DNA from: Flectonema sp. DT1601
Taxonomy: Eukaryota; Euglenozoa; Diplonemea; Diplonemida; Diplonemidae
Assembly: GCA_964019425.1 (NCBI GenBank)
Contig: OZ025839.1
Coordinates: forward strand, 694,032 to 758,031
Length of the DNA stretch: 64,000 bases
Reading direction: 5' to 3'
Shown here piece by piece: positions 30,916 through 41,988 of this stretch (position 1 is its first letter; each line of letters begins with the position of its first letter). The notes below the pieces were generated by a model. The model did not search any database. It was not told the origin of the DNA and saw only the letters and a program-made list of their open reading frames with translations. The translations under genes and the position numbers were made by a program.

Positions 30916-31297
30916 ATGAGTTCTCTAATACAGAGAGCCAGCTCTCTCACGAAATTTGATTGTCAGCAACTTTCGAGAGAAGAAACTCGACTACCTCATC
31001 CGAATAGAACATTTCTTTCAGATGGCGGCAAGTCTTCCGTTGTTTCCTACCCGACAGGTATCAGTTTTGATCATTTGTGGGCAGTTGCAGCGCAGCGAAA
31101 CGTAATCTGCATCACTTGTTGTGGTGAATATTTTAATTATTTATTTCGTAGCTTTAATAAAGAAAGAACTCGTCACTTATTATGAATCCCTCTCCTCCTC
31201 GCGTTACTTGAATCGCATAACCCCCGTTAAGTCACAATCATATTTGTCGTCCTCCCGTTGTCGAGTTATGAGTATTCTGTTTGGAGACTTTCACTGA
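30916..31297 (+). CDS. Small two-exon gene, 95 residues, unknown function
   Basis: Exon 1 is 30916-31057 and exon 2 is 31152-31297. The 94-nt intron runs GTATCA...TTTCGTAG, phase 1, and joins SYPT to ALIKKELVTYY. ATG 30916 lies only 38 nt after the kinesin stop codon. The product is basic and Ser-rich with a helical centre (ALIKKELVTYYESL) and no membrane segment. The alternative unspliced frame runs on to 31185 with less protein-like sequence. The tight spacing leaves little room for a separate promoter. Confidence 0.5.
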
Positions 31298-31632
31298 TAG
31301 TTAAAACGAAGGATTTCCTTCTGTTTACACACTTCCTGTTACTTGGTATGTGTAGAGCTACTTATTTGTTAGTCAGATTGCACGCTGTCAGCTGGAAGAA
31401 TTCCTGACTGCTGCGGTTTTATGTGTTTCGTCGTAATTCATTCGCTCGCTCGACAATTTAAATAAAAATGTCTTATGTGGTTTGTGGTTTGTTCTTTTTT
31501 ATCTTCACTTGCTGGAGGCACACAAGTGGAATCAAATAATCCAATCTGTTGATATATTTTAGTAAACATTATTATTGTTGTTGATGTTGTTAATATTTTG
31601 TTATTTTCGATAGAGAAACTTGTGAACAAATT
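31298..31632. other. Intergenic, no gene
   Basis: Nothing recognised. A T-rich stretch ends in TTTCGATAG at 31613, 19 nt before the next ATG. Confidence 0.45.
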
Positions 31633-32475
31633 ATGTTGCGAGTAGTATGTCAGCGAGGGGTCAGGTGGTGCAGCACCGTGGCCAAGGCTAATGGTGCAGG
31701 ACTGTTTGTAAATGAGAGAGGAGTTGGTGTACATGCGGCTCCCGGAGTGACCATCTCAGCTGCTGATATCGGAGGAACGCCAATCTCACTGATCTCCAGT
31801 TCGAGTCTGGTCGAACCTGAAGTTGGTTTATATTTCCAAAGTCACGCAGAGTCTGAAGGAGTTCATCCAATTCCAACTACTCGTTTTAATATCTCTAAAG
31901 AAGTTATGCACGTAGCCCTCACAGAAGGTGTTGAAGTACCACAAATGATTCAAGATGTTATCACTACTGTATGTTTATTATATTCTCTGAATAGTTAGTT
32001 AAATTACCTTCTCAACACGCAACACACACAACAGGAGTCTGAGGATGACTCTCGTTTTACAACCAGCACTCCTGCCGCAGCTGGAACCTTCATCGTTTCT
32101 GCTTCTGCTCCTGATAGACTTTGTGGAATCGTTCTCAGTGATGGAAGCATTCTTAGCGCAAAGGTTTGTATTTGTTAGAACACAACACGGAGAGGATGAG
32201 AATTCGTACTAAAAACCTGTCGAATGTTTTAATATTTCGAATTAATCATCAAAACTAACAAACAGGATCCACTCTTTATAATTAATTGGGTGGCTCATGT
32301 GCTTCCGTGTCTCGTTTCAAAAGACACAACGAGATTCCCTCAGGCTATCCTTCAATACATCAACGACACTAAGAGAGTTATTATGAAGAACAGCAGCTCC
32401 ATTCCTTCGATGGATTTGTGCCAAAATATTTTTGTTAAAAATTCCATTGAAGACTTTAAGTACTTTATGTTGTAG
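31633..32475 (+). CDS. Three-exon gene, 224-residue protein with mitochondrial-type N terminus
   Basis: Exons are 31633-31968, 32035-32163 and 32266-32475; all junctions are phase 0. Introns are 66 nt (GTATGT...CACACAACAG) and 102 nt (GTTTGT...AACAAACAG). The N terminus MLRVVCQRGVRWCSTVAKA is basic, lacks acidic residues and can form an amphipathic helix, as mitochondrial presequences do. The mature part begins with beta-like repeats (GVHAAPGVTISAADIGG) and ends in a helical stretch. I recognise no family. Frame and composition in all exons make the gene itself secure; the product is hypothetical. Confidence 0.72.
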
Positions 32476-33539
32476 TAGCATTCTGTTTGCAATAATAAGT
32501 GGCAGCCGCTACTCAAGTCTGGTTGCTACGCACCCATTCTCGGCTTGCCTTGCTCACACGTGGAGCAGTTTTTCGATAATTCAAAGGGTTCACAGCTCGT
32601 GGTGTACAAATTGTTTTAGAAAGATTTCAATTGGAGCATTTCTAATGCGGGTTTTTATCAAAAGACTTCCTGGAAATGCATCGAACGAAAATACTTCGAA
32701 GTGAAACACAAAAAGCTCATCTGGGTGGTGGAATCTTCTCCTCGAACGCTGTCTTGCAAGTGGCGTAAATATTCTGTTGTTTCCATTTCTTACCTTTGTA
32801 GCGAAAGTTCTAAAGAATTCAAAAGAAAGAAAATTAAAAAAAGAAGATGAAAGAAAAAGAGAAAAACATAAACATTTCTGTGTTTTCTAATTTAATCTGC
32901 CGTAAGTGTGCCGCGAAGCGTAGTCGCTCGCAGGCATCGATTTTTGGCGCAATCGTAGTGGCACCTAGTTTAGTAGCGAAGGATGAGCAGCAACTAATTG
33001 AATAAAACCTTTTTTGTTTGTTTGTTGTTGTGAAGACCAGTTTGCTGAGTGCATTAAAGACAAATATTGCAATCGTAGTAATTGTAGGGGGCGGCATTGT
33101 GATTTGTCCTAATTACACGTCACTACCTAACCTGTTACGATATTATTATGACTGTGAAGTTGGTGACGAAGTCGATGCGGATCCCCATTCCAAGGAGGTA
33201 GATTTCTATGAGTTGGCGACGGTTGGCTGATCAGTGATCGGATCCGTTCCGCGAAAAGGAGCGGAAAAGTACACTTTTCTGTATCCACGTGAGAGTAAAG
33301 AGTTTGTAGTTTCTGTGGCAACCTCGACACGATCCCATAACTTCATTCGGTAAAAATTATATATTTCCTTACGATTTGGTATCGCAACATCGTGTGGGGA
33401 ACACTCTTTAGTAGTACCTTTATTATTATATTTGTTTTCCTTACAGGTCCTTTAAAATAATAAAGAACAGTTAGTAAATATTTAATTGGTCACATGTGTG
33501 TCTGCTGTATTATTTTATTAAAACAGGACAGTGTAAGTG
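32476..33539. other. Intergenic; possible short membrane-segment exon at 33036-33230
   Basis: The only frame of note runs to 33230 and encodes a hydrophobic helix (IAIVVIVGGGIVI) followed by an acidic tail. It has no ATG of its own. A short ATG exon at 32847-32901 ending at a GTAAGT could join it at 33079 in frame, but the 177-nt intron is long for this window. I do not promote it to a gene. A pyrimidine-poor AAAACAG ends at 33526 before the next ATG. Confidence 0.35.
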
Positions 33540-35561
33540 ATGCTGCGAGATGAGGAAATTGAAGAACTAGAAAACCAGAATTTCCTCGTGAAAGACAGCC
33601 TCGGGATGGTTTTCTCAAAGGGGGCAGCAGTGAGTGCTGGGATGGCTATCTCCGCAGAAGAACCCCGGCCACCTGTGGAGAGGACGTTACAAAATAAAAC
33701 AGACTCCGAGAGGGTAATATTCCTCAGCAACCTACTTCGAAAGAAGAAAGAATACTTATCCCTAGTCCTTCGTAGAGAACACGTTAGAGGTCAGATTCAA
33801 AGCAACAAAATAGCGCGCCTGAAAGCTGAAACAGCTGAGAAAGATAGCGAGTATCGCCTTCTTCAGGTTAAGCTAAACGCTTTGACCAACGTGGCTTATC
33901 TAACAAAAGCAGAAAATATTTATAACGGAGTAGCCTCCGAATTTAGAGCAGCAGCAGTAGAGAATATGATCAACATGGCTGACCTTCGTATTGAAAATGC
34001 TGCGCTGCAAGAGACTATTTACGAAGGGAAAGTTATAAATAGAGAACTTCTGTCAACGTTGGGAGAATATCACATGACGGAATCTGATGCAAAAATGAGA
34101 AGCAACAAAATGACTTCGAAGATATTAAAAATAAGAGAAATGGTTTCTGGGCTTTCGGAGTGTCTCGGGGACCTGGCATCACTCGTAGGGAACTTTAATA
34201 CTTCGTTGTCGCGGTACATGTGGGAAGAGTTAGCGCCAGCCGTTGGATGGGGTGAGCAATCAGAAAGTGACAGCAACCCAGACGTGTCATCCGCTGATCA
34301 ACTTGAAACATCTGAAGACAATCAGCTTCGTATCCCAAGTAGCTTTGCAGAAAAGGTTTTGCCAAAGGTTTCGCGAAGGCGTCGTTCTACTGCCACAAAA
34401 CGTAAGAAGTCCTTCTCTCAGGCACCACGTCCTAAAGCTGACATCATGCGTATTTACACGAAAACGTCAACACCAACGATCGTTTACAAAGTACCGATGG
34501 AAGTGACGGCAGAGTTGGAATCCCTTCGTAATAAGGATGCGAGAAAAGCTGATCTAATCAAATCGCTGAATGATTCGATAAAACAAATTATCACAAAACT
34601 ACACGCTGCAGAACACGCTCTGGGAAAACAACCTACTCAGGGAAAGAGCGACCCCACTTGTGTTGAAGTTACTAATTTTGATTCCGGTGACTTTCAAAAT
34701 GGGGCGATAGCTGTGTCGTCTGACGAGTTCAGTCTCTTCAGCAGAAGCAAAGCGCTAGTTGGTAAGGAAAGGAGGTCATCGTCGATGCGATCAACGCAAC
34801 AATCCAAACAGAGGAGCCTCCGACTTTCATCCGAATTCGAACGTCTTCAACTGGCTCAGGTAGAATGCGATATTCAGGCGTCTGAAACTCAATTTGATTT
34901 TTCTGACTTGGGACTCAGTACTGCAAATTATAAAAAGAACTTCCTCACCGCCCCTTCGGTTTGCGACAAAGGGGTTGGGACAGAACAATTCCCATCTGAC
35001 GATCACCAACTTGCAGTTCGCGAACAGCCTTCAGACGACAGATTTCCAAATGGCGTTGAAGCTCACGACGGTTCATTTAAAATATTATCCAGCAGTGTCA
35101 TTTCTTATTTACATGCGAAACAGAAGCCCCCCCATAGTGAGCGGCCGCACACGGCGAGTTGCGCTGAGCAGATTTGTTCGATATGCGAAACGCCTTCTGT
35201 TGGATCCTCATCTGGGGAACATATTGATTGGCGTCAAAGGCGTCGCCCTCGTAGAAAGTGTAACAGCGCTCAATACAATAAAAATAGATCTTCTTTAAAG
35301 AAATCTGACATCCCGAAGTCACTCGTAGTTCTCGATCCTATTAACAACGTCACCGAACAGGTGCAATCGATGTTCTGTTCCAACGTGTTGGACAGCGCAC
35401 AGGATCTACTCAGACGGGCTCGTGATCTGTCTTCTGGTTCCAATTCTTTGCGATCCGTTAGACCAGCTTCGGCACCAATCCCTTCTGATTTTGTGAAAAA
35501 GAAATTAACATCTTCATTCACTGTTTCAAGATTACCTCCTAATTGTAACTTTATCAAATAA
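33540..35561 (+). CDS. Coiled-coil protein of unknown function, 673 residues
   Basis: It starts at ATG 33540. Residues about 55-215 are a long charged coiled coil, starting near RVIFLSNLLRKKKEYLSLVL. About 280-300 is a very basic patch (SRRRRSTATKRKKS), and about 325-370 is a second short coil. The rest is disordered, Ser-rich and ends with a RPASAP motif, a kind seen in many axonemal and microtubule-associated proteins. No enzymatic or membrane signal is seen. A cytoskeletal role is an inference. Confidence 0.82.
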   Translation: MLRDEEIEELENQNFLVKDSLGMVFSKGAAVSAGMAISAEEPRPPVERTLQNKTDSERVIFLSNLLRKKKEYLSLVLRREHVRGQIQSNKIARLKAETAEKDSEYRLLQVKLNALTNVAYLTKAENIYNGVASEFRAAAVENMINMADLRIENAALQETIYEGKVINRELLSTLGEYHMTESDAKMRSNKMTSKILKIREMVSGLSECLGDLASLVGNFNTSLSRYMWEELAPAVGWGEQSESDSNPDVSSADQLETSEDNQLRIPSSFAEKVLPKVSRRRRSTATKRKKSFSQAPRPKADIMRIYTKTSTPTIVYKVPMEVTAELESLRNKDARKADLIKSLNDSIKQIITKLHAAEHALGKQPTQGKSDPTCVEVTNFDSGDFQNGAIAVSSDEFSLFSRSKALVGKERRSSSMRSTQQSKQRSLRLSSEFERLQLAQVECDIQASETQFDFSDLGLSTANYKKNFLTAPSVCDKGVGTEQFPSDDHQLAVREQPSDDRFPNGVEAHDGSFKILSSSVISYLHAKQKPPHSERPHTASCAEQICSICETPSVGSSSGEHIDWRQRRRPRRKCNSAQYNKNRSSLKKSDIPKSLVVLDPINNVTEQVQSMFCSNVLDSAQDLLRRARDLSSGSNSLRSVRPASAPIPSDFVKKKLTSSFTVSRLPPNCNFIK

Positions 35562-35752
35562 ACAAATCCATTGATTGTACCAAACAGTATTTACACATCG
35601 AAACTAAATAGACACCCTTTACATTATTATTGACCGATGGCGTTAAGCTATTCTGAATTAAAGTGCTGCTGAGCTCAGGCAGTAGGAATATTTTTAAAAG
35701 TGAGTACACTTTATCTATTTCAACAGTGTTGGAGCCCGTCAAAATAAAGAAA

Positions 35753-36545
35753 ATGCCGACCTTTATGCTCCCGATGGATAGCCTACCCGAGAAGATGCCG
35801 ACAGGACAAGTAACTTTTGATGTGAATTTGATTGGAGGCGATGACGATGCTTCGTCCAGCTGTTCTTCTGCAGTTACTCAGGGAAGACAGCTTACAGCAT
35901 TGTACTCTGATTCAGGGAGGGGAAAGCCTGTGGCATTCGGTGGTGAAATATTGCGACTGGAAAACAGAATTGCGTCACTGAAGGCAAAAAGGACTGCCAC
36001 AAACCGTCAATGTGACGCAATGACAAAAACAGCAGCTCAATTACATCAAATTATATTAAATCAACAGGATAGCTACGCCCGCGCCTCTACTGAAATCACT
36101 CAGCTGCAAGAGAGGGCAGTACAACCCGATGCAGAGTTCTCGAAAATAAATAGCGCGTTACACATGGCCATTGAGAGAAGTCAATGGGATGAGGGTGAAA
36201 GAAGCCGCAGCAGTAATTTGCGTCACATAACTAATTCTTGGAAAGACGTATGTCAGCAACCCGCTAGCTTTGAAAATATTCGCAGGTTGTTGTGACATTC
36301 AAGAAAATTGGCTTTCTTCAAATACCAACCTGAAGGCAGGCAGGGCAAGCCTGCAACTTGAATTTGCTGCGGACTGCGAGTTGAAGAATTGTTTCACCTC
36401 AGCAGCGCCGTTGCTTTATCGCGCAGACCAGATTCGAAACGAATCCCTTGTAATGTATCCTCTTATTCAGAATTATATTATTCCTACTGTGGATTATTTG
36501 TATGATTATTTTCAGCAGCGTAATACTTGTCTTGAAACTTTTTGA
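35753..36545 (+). CDS. Two-exon coiled-coil protein, 244 residues
   Basis: Exon 1 is 35753-36285 and exon 2 is 36344-36545. The 58-nt intron (GTTGTT...GGCAGGCAG) has phase 2, giving NIRR followed by ASLQLEFAAD. Without splicing the frame stops after IRRLL. ATG 35753 is the first in frame after a CAACAG at 35726. A coiled coil at about 65-125 (ILRLENRIASLKAKR and beyond) lies between a low-complexity N terminus and a helical C terminus that ends in YLYDYFQQR. No family is recognised. The previous gene also encodes a coiled-coil protein and ends 191 nt upstream. Confidence 0.65.
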
Positions 36546-36666
36546 ATTCGACAGCTGCTATTTATCAAATTATGTTACTGAGCTGAGACATTAGAAAGTG
36601 ATAAAAGTTACCTTTCCATTCTTCAGAAGTATTTTATTATTATCTCACCACAAGTTATCTAACGAC

Positions 36667-37986
36667 ATGAATCAGTCGATGGTCAGACTTGTCACTCGTC
36701 GATTCACACCCACTTCGAGTCTGTCTCGTCAGAGCAGAACAGCCATTGGAAGGGGAGGACCAGATTTAGCCTGGAAAGAGACATTTCTCAGTCAGCAGTA
36801 TCGCAGAGAAGGTCCCGTGAAGAAAAGACTTCAACAAATAAAGTTTGGAAAGGATGAGGAACGATTTGCTTCTGATAAAGAACTTCAGGAATCCAGAAAG
36901 CGAGTGATATCAACGAGGCACAGCAAGTGGCCGAAAGTACTAACTGCCGATCAGTTGAGTAATTTATTTCGCTGCACGAATGCGACCATTCCGGGGAGGC
37001 CGTTTTTTGGAGAAAACAGTTTACACATTGCTAATGAAATAATCAGTTCTATGGAACATATTCGAGGCAGAACTGTTATTATTGTAGGAAGTGGTACTGG
37101 TGCTCTAGCAATTGAAGCCCTTGAACAGGGTGCAAAACACGTCGTGGGAATTGACATCTCTCAGGAATGGGAACATTACTATAACTCAATACAAAAGGCA
37201 AGTGATGGAAGGTTTACGTACGCCCTCGAAGACGCTCTTGAAGTCGACATCGAAAGGGTTCTGACAGAGCAAACGAAAGCCAAGTACCGCAGTTGGGAAA
37301 CTTCAGAAGTCGTTATTTTATCTTTTCTACCGAGAGATGTCCATCGGGTTTTCTGGATTCGTATTTGTACCGATCTGGAAGCCAGGAAAGGTTTCTATTC
37401 ATTCGGAAGTGCACCTTATTACGCTATAGTCGGTGAAGAGGACGCGCTTCCCATCACAGCAAAACCTCATCAAATAAATTACGGAGAGATAACATTGCAG
37501 GCGTGCGCATATTTTGATGTCAAATCCATGGCTGAGTTTTGTCCAAGGCCGCTGATTGGCGCAAGAAGTTCATCTAACTATCGCTGTGGTGTGATTTCAT
37601 TAATTCCTCGAACTCGTCCGATAGAAATTAATTGTTTTACGATGTTTCAGGTTTCCAAGGCTCTCTTTCATTATGATCCAGTTAACAAGCAATTTAAGCA
37701 AGATGGTAAAAAATTAAAATATCAAAATAACGTCGAACTCTTCTTTAGACTTCGGAGTGTTTACAAATCGCCAGGTGTGGCTCGCCGTATTCTGGATGAG
37801 AGTCGTGTTGACGGAGGGACAGTTGTCAGCAGTTTAAATTTCGAAGACGCTTTTGAAATATTAAAAGTTATGAGCAACTACCAGCTAGCTGACAGTGACG
37901 GCCGCGATAAGAAACGCCGCTCACAGATAGGAAATAGAACTGTCCGCCCCCCACAAAGGAGGTCTCATGGCGCACCAAAATGGTAG
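36667..37986 (+). CDS. SAM-dependent methyltransferase, KsgA/mtTFB-like, probably mitochondrial
   Basis: 439 residues from ATG 36667; the open frame extends upstream without another ATG. A pyrimidine-AG (CCTTTCCATTCTTCAG) ends at 36626. The N terminus is basic, rich in Arg/Ser and free of early acidic residues, consistent with mitochondrial import. A Rossmann methyltransferase core begins near 136 with IIVGSGTGALAIEAL and then GIDIS, the SAM-binding loop and acidic residue. The spacing from a preceding FGENSLHIANEI block and a later FLPRDVHRVF recalls rRNA adenine dimethyltransferases and mitochondrial transcription factor B. The catalytic NLPY-type motif is not obvious, so it may be a diverged or non-rRNA enzyme. 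Confidence 0.62.
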   Translation: MNQSMVRLVTRRFTPTSSLSRQSRTAIGRGGPDLAWKETFLSQQYRREGPVKKRLQQIKFGKDEERFASDKELQESRKRVISTRHSKWPKVLTADQLSNLFRCTNATIPGRPFFGENSLHIANEIISSMEHIRGRTVIIVGSGTGALAIEALEQGAKHVVGIDISQEWEHYYNSIQKASDGRFTYALEDALEVDIERVLTEQTKAKYRSWETSEVVILSFLPRDVHRVFWIRICTDLEARKGFYSFGSAPYYAIVGEEDALPITAKPHQINYGEITLQACAYFDVKSMAEFCPRPLIGARSSSNYRCGVISLIPRTRPIEINCFTMFQVSKALFHYDPVNKQFKQDGKKLKYQNNVELFFRLRSVYKSPGVARRILDESRVDGGTVVSSLNFEDAFEILKVMSNYQLADSDGRDKKRRSQIGNRTVRPPQRRSHGAPKW

Positions 37987-38232
37987 GTCGCATCTCATTA
38001 CAGGCTTCTGTAGTGTAGTTTTATTGTTAGCGATTCTTCTTTAAGCGGGTTCAAAAATAGTTGCAAGGAATTCATTTTTTTTCGGAATCGTAATATCATT
38101 TAATTGCAACCTGCCTACAAATGCAACACAGCTGAGGTACAATTGGTTAGTTGATGTACTTCTGTGTTTATTTTCTCTTTAACCCGTCCAATGAACTAAT
38201 TAAAATACTTTTTCCAGATTTCAATCTCAAAA

Positions 38233-39813
38233 ATGCATCAAAGCAAAGTTTTAAGTCTCTTGCTGACAACATGTGTTGCTGCCGGACAGTATGCTCCAAA
38301 CTCTACTGTCCCATCTAATGTAACCTCGGCACCATCTAACTGGACTGCTCCACCTTCAAACTGGACCCACGCACCATCTAACTGGACTGCTCCACCTTCA
38401 AACTGGACTCACGCTCCATCTAACTGGACTGCTCCACCTTCAAACTGGACCCACGCACCATCTAACTGGACTGCTCCACCTTCAAACTGGACCCACGCAC
38501 CATCTAACTGGACTGCTCCACCTTCAAACTGGACCCACGCACCATCTAACTGGACTGCTCCACCTTCAAACTGGACCCACGCACCATCTAACTGGACTGC
38601 TCCACCTTCAAACTGGACTTACGCTCCATCTAACTGGACTTACGCTCCATCTAACTGGACTTACGCTCCATCTAACTGGACTTACGCACCATCTAACTGG
38701 ACCCACGCTCCGTCTAACTGGACTGCTCCACCTTCCAACTGGACCCACGCACCATCTAACTGGACTTACGCACCATCTAACTCATCTGCGTTTGAATGCC
38801 ACGTGAGCCGTGAAGAGCGGGGGAAGTGGGCGGAAGAACAGCGCATGTACTGCTGCCTTTACGAAGGAGTTGGATGCAAGGCGAACAAGGACCAGGTTGA
38901 CTGCTTCATGTCTTCGAATAATTGGAATAAGACTGAGAAGGAGTACTGCTGTATGACTGCTGATATTGGATGTGCTGTTAACTGCTCAGTTGAGAAGTCA
39001 CTCCTGTCGAAGGAGGAGGTTGCGAGCTGTTGCAACAGAACGGGTCTGCACTGTGATGCGAAGGCTGCTGCTGCCGACGTTGCTGCTGCGGCTGCTAAGG
39101 TTGCAGAGGAAGAAGGGAGCGGTTTCAGACTCAGCTTCCGTGGTGACTGGAAGACCGTGTCACGCAACCCGAAGAGGAAGGTGCAGCTCTTCAGAATGTC
39201 GATGATCGCTGCGTCGAAGACTTTGCAGAAGGAACCGTCGAGCCTGATTGTGACCTACTTGGGAACGAAGAAGTCGGGTGAGGAGGTTCCGTCAACTGGC
39301 GGGCTCTCTGATAATGGGTACAATGTGCCTTCTGCTTGGAACGTCGACAACGAGATGTCTATTGCTGCTGTGAAGAATGCCGCTGCTGCTTCGCCGAAGT
39401 CGACAAGAAGGGTAGTGTCTGTGTTGGGAGAGACAGTGGCTGAGGCGGCAAAGGGTAAGGACGGACTCTTCTTCGATTACTACATCACCGGAAAGGACGT
39501 GGACGTGATCAGCGGTGAGGTTGAGGATTCAAAGAAGACTGTTTTGCAGAACAACAACGAAGGTTACTCGCTCATCTTGCCTGGGGCCAGCGTGACTCGA
39601 GTAGGATCCGAAGAAACAAGTGCACCATCTCCATCTTCTTCTTCAAGCAAGGGATGGATCTTTGCTCTTGTTGGATCACTCGTTGGTCTTTGTGCTGTCG
39701 GTGGAATGGTTGCCTTGTTTATTAACAAAAGGAATAAGAAGAATCAGAGTGAGTCTGAATTGCAAGAAATTGAAACTGTGATGTTTGAAGATCTTGTGAA
39801 CGACAAATTGTAA
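38233..39813 (+). CDS. Type I surface glycoprotein with N-glycosylation-sequon tandem repeats
   Basis: 526 residues, starting at ATG 38233, 15 nt after a TTTTTCCAG. A signal peptide (MHQSKVLSLLLTTCVAAG) is followed by about twenty seven-residue repeats with the consensus (H/Y/P)APSNWT or APPSNWT. Each carries an NxT N-glycosylation sequon; the DNA repeats are nearly identical 42-nt pairs (about 38330-38790). Next is a Cys-rich module of three CC....GC units (about 190-280), an Ala-rich hinge, and a globular domain at about 295-440. A transmembrane helix lies at about 475-497, with a 29-residue acidic tail. The repeat tract should be a heavily glycosylated stalk at the cell surface. The region after the repeats uses more G/C-ending codons than its neighbours, which suggests strong expression. 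Confidence 0.88.
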   Translation: MHQSKVLSLLLTTCVAAGQYAPNSTVPSNVTSAPSNWTAPPSNWTHAPSNWTAPPSNWTHAPSNWTAPPSNWTHAPSNWTAPPSNWTHAPSNWTAPPSNWTHAPSNWTAPPSNWTHAPSNWTAPPSNWTYAPSNWTYAPSNWTYAPSNWTYAPSNWTHAPSNWTAPPSNWTHAPSNWTYAPSNSSAFECHVSREERGKWAEEQRMYCCLYEGVGCKANKDQVDCFMSSNNWNKTEKEYCCMTADIGCAVNCSVEKSLLSKEEVASCCNRTGLHCDAKAAAADVAAAAAKVAEEEGSGFRLSFRGDWKTVSRNPKRKVQLFRMSMIAASKTLQKEPSSLIVTYLGTKKSGEEVPSTGGLSDNGYNVPSAWNVDNEMSIAAVKNAAAASPKSTRRVVSVLGETVAEAAKGKDGLFFDYYITGKDVDVISGEVEDSKKTVLQNNNEGYSLILPGASVTRVGSEETSAPSPSSSSSKGWIFALVGSLVGLCAVGGMVALFINKRNKKNQSESELQEIETVMFEDLVNDKL

Positions 39814-40550
39814 GTATTATTGCTACCACGAACATTTCCGCGCTGCCACGAACATTTCCTCGCTGCGCAAGAAACAATCTTTTATTACCTCTCTTTTGAA
39901 TAGAACACTTCAAAACCAAACTTTTTGGATTGGTATTGTTGTAAGAACTAGCCTTTGAGCGACACCAAACAGAAAACTTTTTTAGTTGAGGAGTTTAATT
40001 GAGGAGAAGTTTAATGTCTTTGACTCTTTTTTCTTTAACTGAATTTCTCAAAAGTTAAGCACGATACTTATTTATTTAGTCTTGGTTTATTTGAACTGTT
40101 GCCAAGAATTTTGGCCTGTACCTTGTGGTACGACTCTTCTGTATCAGTGATGCAATATGTACTATGATGGACTTCAGTCTATCTTTCATAAATATATCAT
40201 CAACTGAATGGATGTTACCGAACTAATGACCTCGCGTCATTTCAGCTGTGTTTTCAGCTGCTTTTATGTTCTTTTTTTTTTTTTTTCATGTTACTGTTTA
40301 CGAAGGAATCCTTTGGTAACTTAGCAATTCAGTTCCTAACAACGTGTTTGAAGTATTTTCAAATATGATCCCTTTCTCTTCTCTTGGCAAATTAAGTTGC
40401 TTCGTGGTTATCGTAACCAACTTCTTGCGACAATCACAAGTTATTATTTGTTGAGATTTTACTTCTTACTTAATTGTTAGAATTAAAATGATTTGTGTGT
40501 AATTTGTGTGGAAAATTATTTTTATTATTTTCTTCAGGGCAGTCGGTAGT
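39814..40550. other. Intergenic with a short tandem duplication
   Basis: Immediately after the stop codon a unit CCACGAACATTTCCGCGCTG is repeated once with one difference (39826-39866). The rest is AT-rich without a gene. ATTATTTTCTTCAG ends at 40537, 13 nt before the next ATG. Confidence 0.5.
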
Positions 40551-41988
40551 ATGGATGGCTCGAGTACAGATGTCATGGATTTCGAGTTTGCGGACGGAGG
40601 GGACGTTTGGCGACATCCGAAAGTTGTGGAAGTAGTTGGTGACAATCACAGGCTTAGAAGACACAAACTTCGACTGTTTGTTTTGATCGCGGTATTCGCT
40701 GCGGTGATTGTTGGATTAATCATTGGAATCGCAACCAAGAATGGGAGCAGCACAAGTTTTCAACCACCAGTTGATATTACTCAAACCATTACGAACTCTG
40801 ATTATCCTGAAGCACTTGACTTGGTGTCCATGTTTTTGACAACCTTGTCCGAAACAGACCCTACGTTCGATTCCATCACGAGATATATTTCATCAGTGCT
40901 TGGCAGTTCGCAATCTTTAATGTACAGCCGCTCTCCTCAACAATACTCAGAAATCAGCTTATCAGTGACGTCATCTGATGTACAATACTTTGAGTACTAT
41001 TTAGACTACAACCTACTCCCTACTAGTCCTCCTGTAAACATCACAGCTCCATTGGCTTTCCTCAGCGATCCCTGTAACGTTACAGAAAATATTGAACAGA
41101 AGATAGCGATGATATCTTGGAGTGAACAATATTCACAATGTAGTTTACGTTCTGTTATGATTAGTTGCTTTGAGAATAAATATGTCGCTGTCTTGATCAG
41201 TTCAGACTTCAGCTCGTCTAAAGAGTTTGGTGTTGACTTTCCAATAATTCCGATATTATTTATTACCGGAAATACGATGCAAAAGATTCTGAGCGTTTCT
41301 GATAACGCGACTGCATCGATTCTCATCGACATCGAACCGGCAGTGGCGATGTTATCTTCAATTACAAACAGACCTGACTTTGGGAATATTTCAATTTACG
41401 CTCCTGTTCTCCCTGGCGGTGCGAACGCTCTTTCTTCAGCTGCGGCAGCCATGACTTTATTTAAATTGCTTTCTACAGGAAGTGACCTGAATTCAAATTT
41501 TAACTTCTACTTTTACCACTCTCTTAACTTTAACAGACAGCTGCAACCTTTTCCTGCGACCTTCTCTGTCAGTTTGGGTGTGCTCGCTTCCCCAAACGCA
41601 GTCTTAGTACAGAATGCGAACTCGCATTGTGGTCGGCGGATTCAAAGCCCCCTTTTGGTATGTCGCATGTCAATTCTTTCTCCAACTTGAGAAGAAATAA
41701 ACAAACAGAACACAACACACAACACAACAACAGGATCATCTCATTAATTCAGTGGACTCAAATGATTCCACGAGTGCGTACAATCTGACTCTTGACACGG
41801 GAACTTATGAAATTAAAACAGTCGAACAGTTTCTTGCTTTCGGTGGAATTCCTGGAGCTCCTCGGGATCCGTGTCATTACAACCCGAAGTGCGATTTAAT
41901 TAAATCGATAAATATGACTATTCTCTCAGATATTACTTCATCACTTTATTCATTTCTAACTTCTGAAGAGTGTGTGATTGGTGACTAA
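40551..41988 (+). CDS. Type II membrane glycoprotein with PA-like domain
   Basis: Exon 1 is 40551-41657 and exon 2 is 41734-41988; the 76-nt intron runs GTATGT...CACAACAACAG, phase 0. The product has 453 residues. Residues 1-39 are hydrophilic and end in a basic RLRRHK; 40-62 is a single hydrophobic helix, so the protein should be a type II signal-anchor protein. The lumenal part has several NxS/T sequons. About 165-265 resembles a protease-associated (PA) domain: KIAMISWSEQ with paired Cys, an AVLI strand, then PIIPILFITG. The following segment (GGANALSSAAAAMTLFKLL) recalls M28-type folds without clear metal ligands. The transferrin receptor and NAALADase share such an order, but homology is unproven. 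Confidence 0.7.

Noticed and set aside
39810..40537. Joining the sequon-repeat glycoprotein to the PA-like protein through a GTAAGT at 39810 and CTTCAG at 40537 (frame is kept)
   Set aside because: The 728-nt intron would be far longer than any other here. Frame agreement has a one-in-three chance, and each part is complete as a type I and a type II membrane protein.
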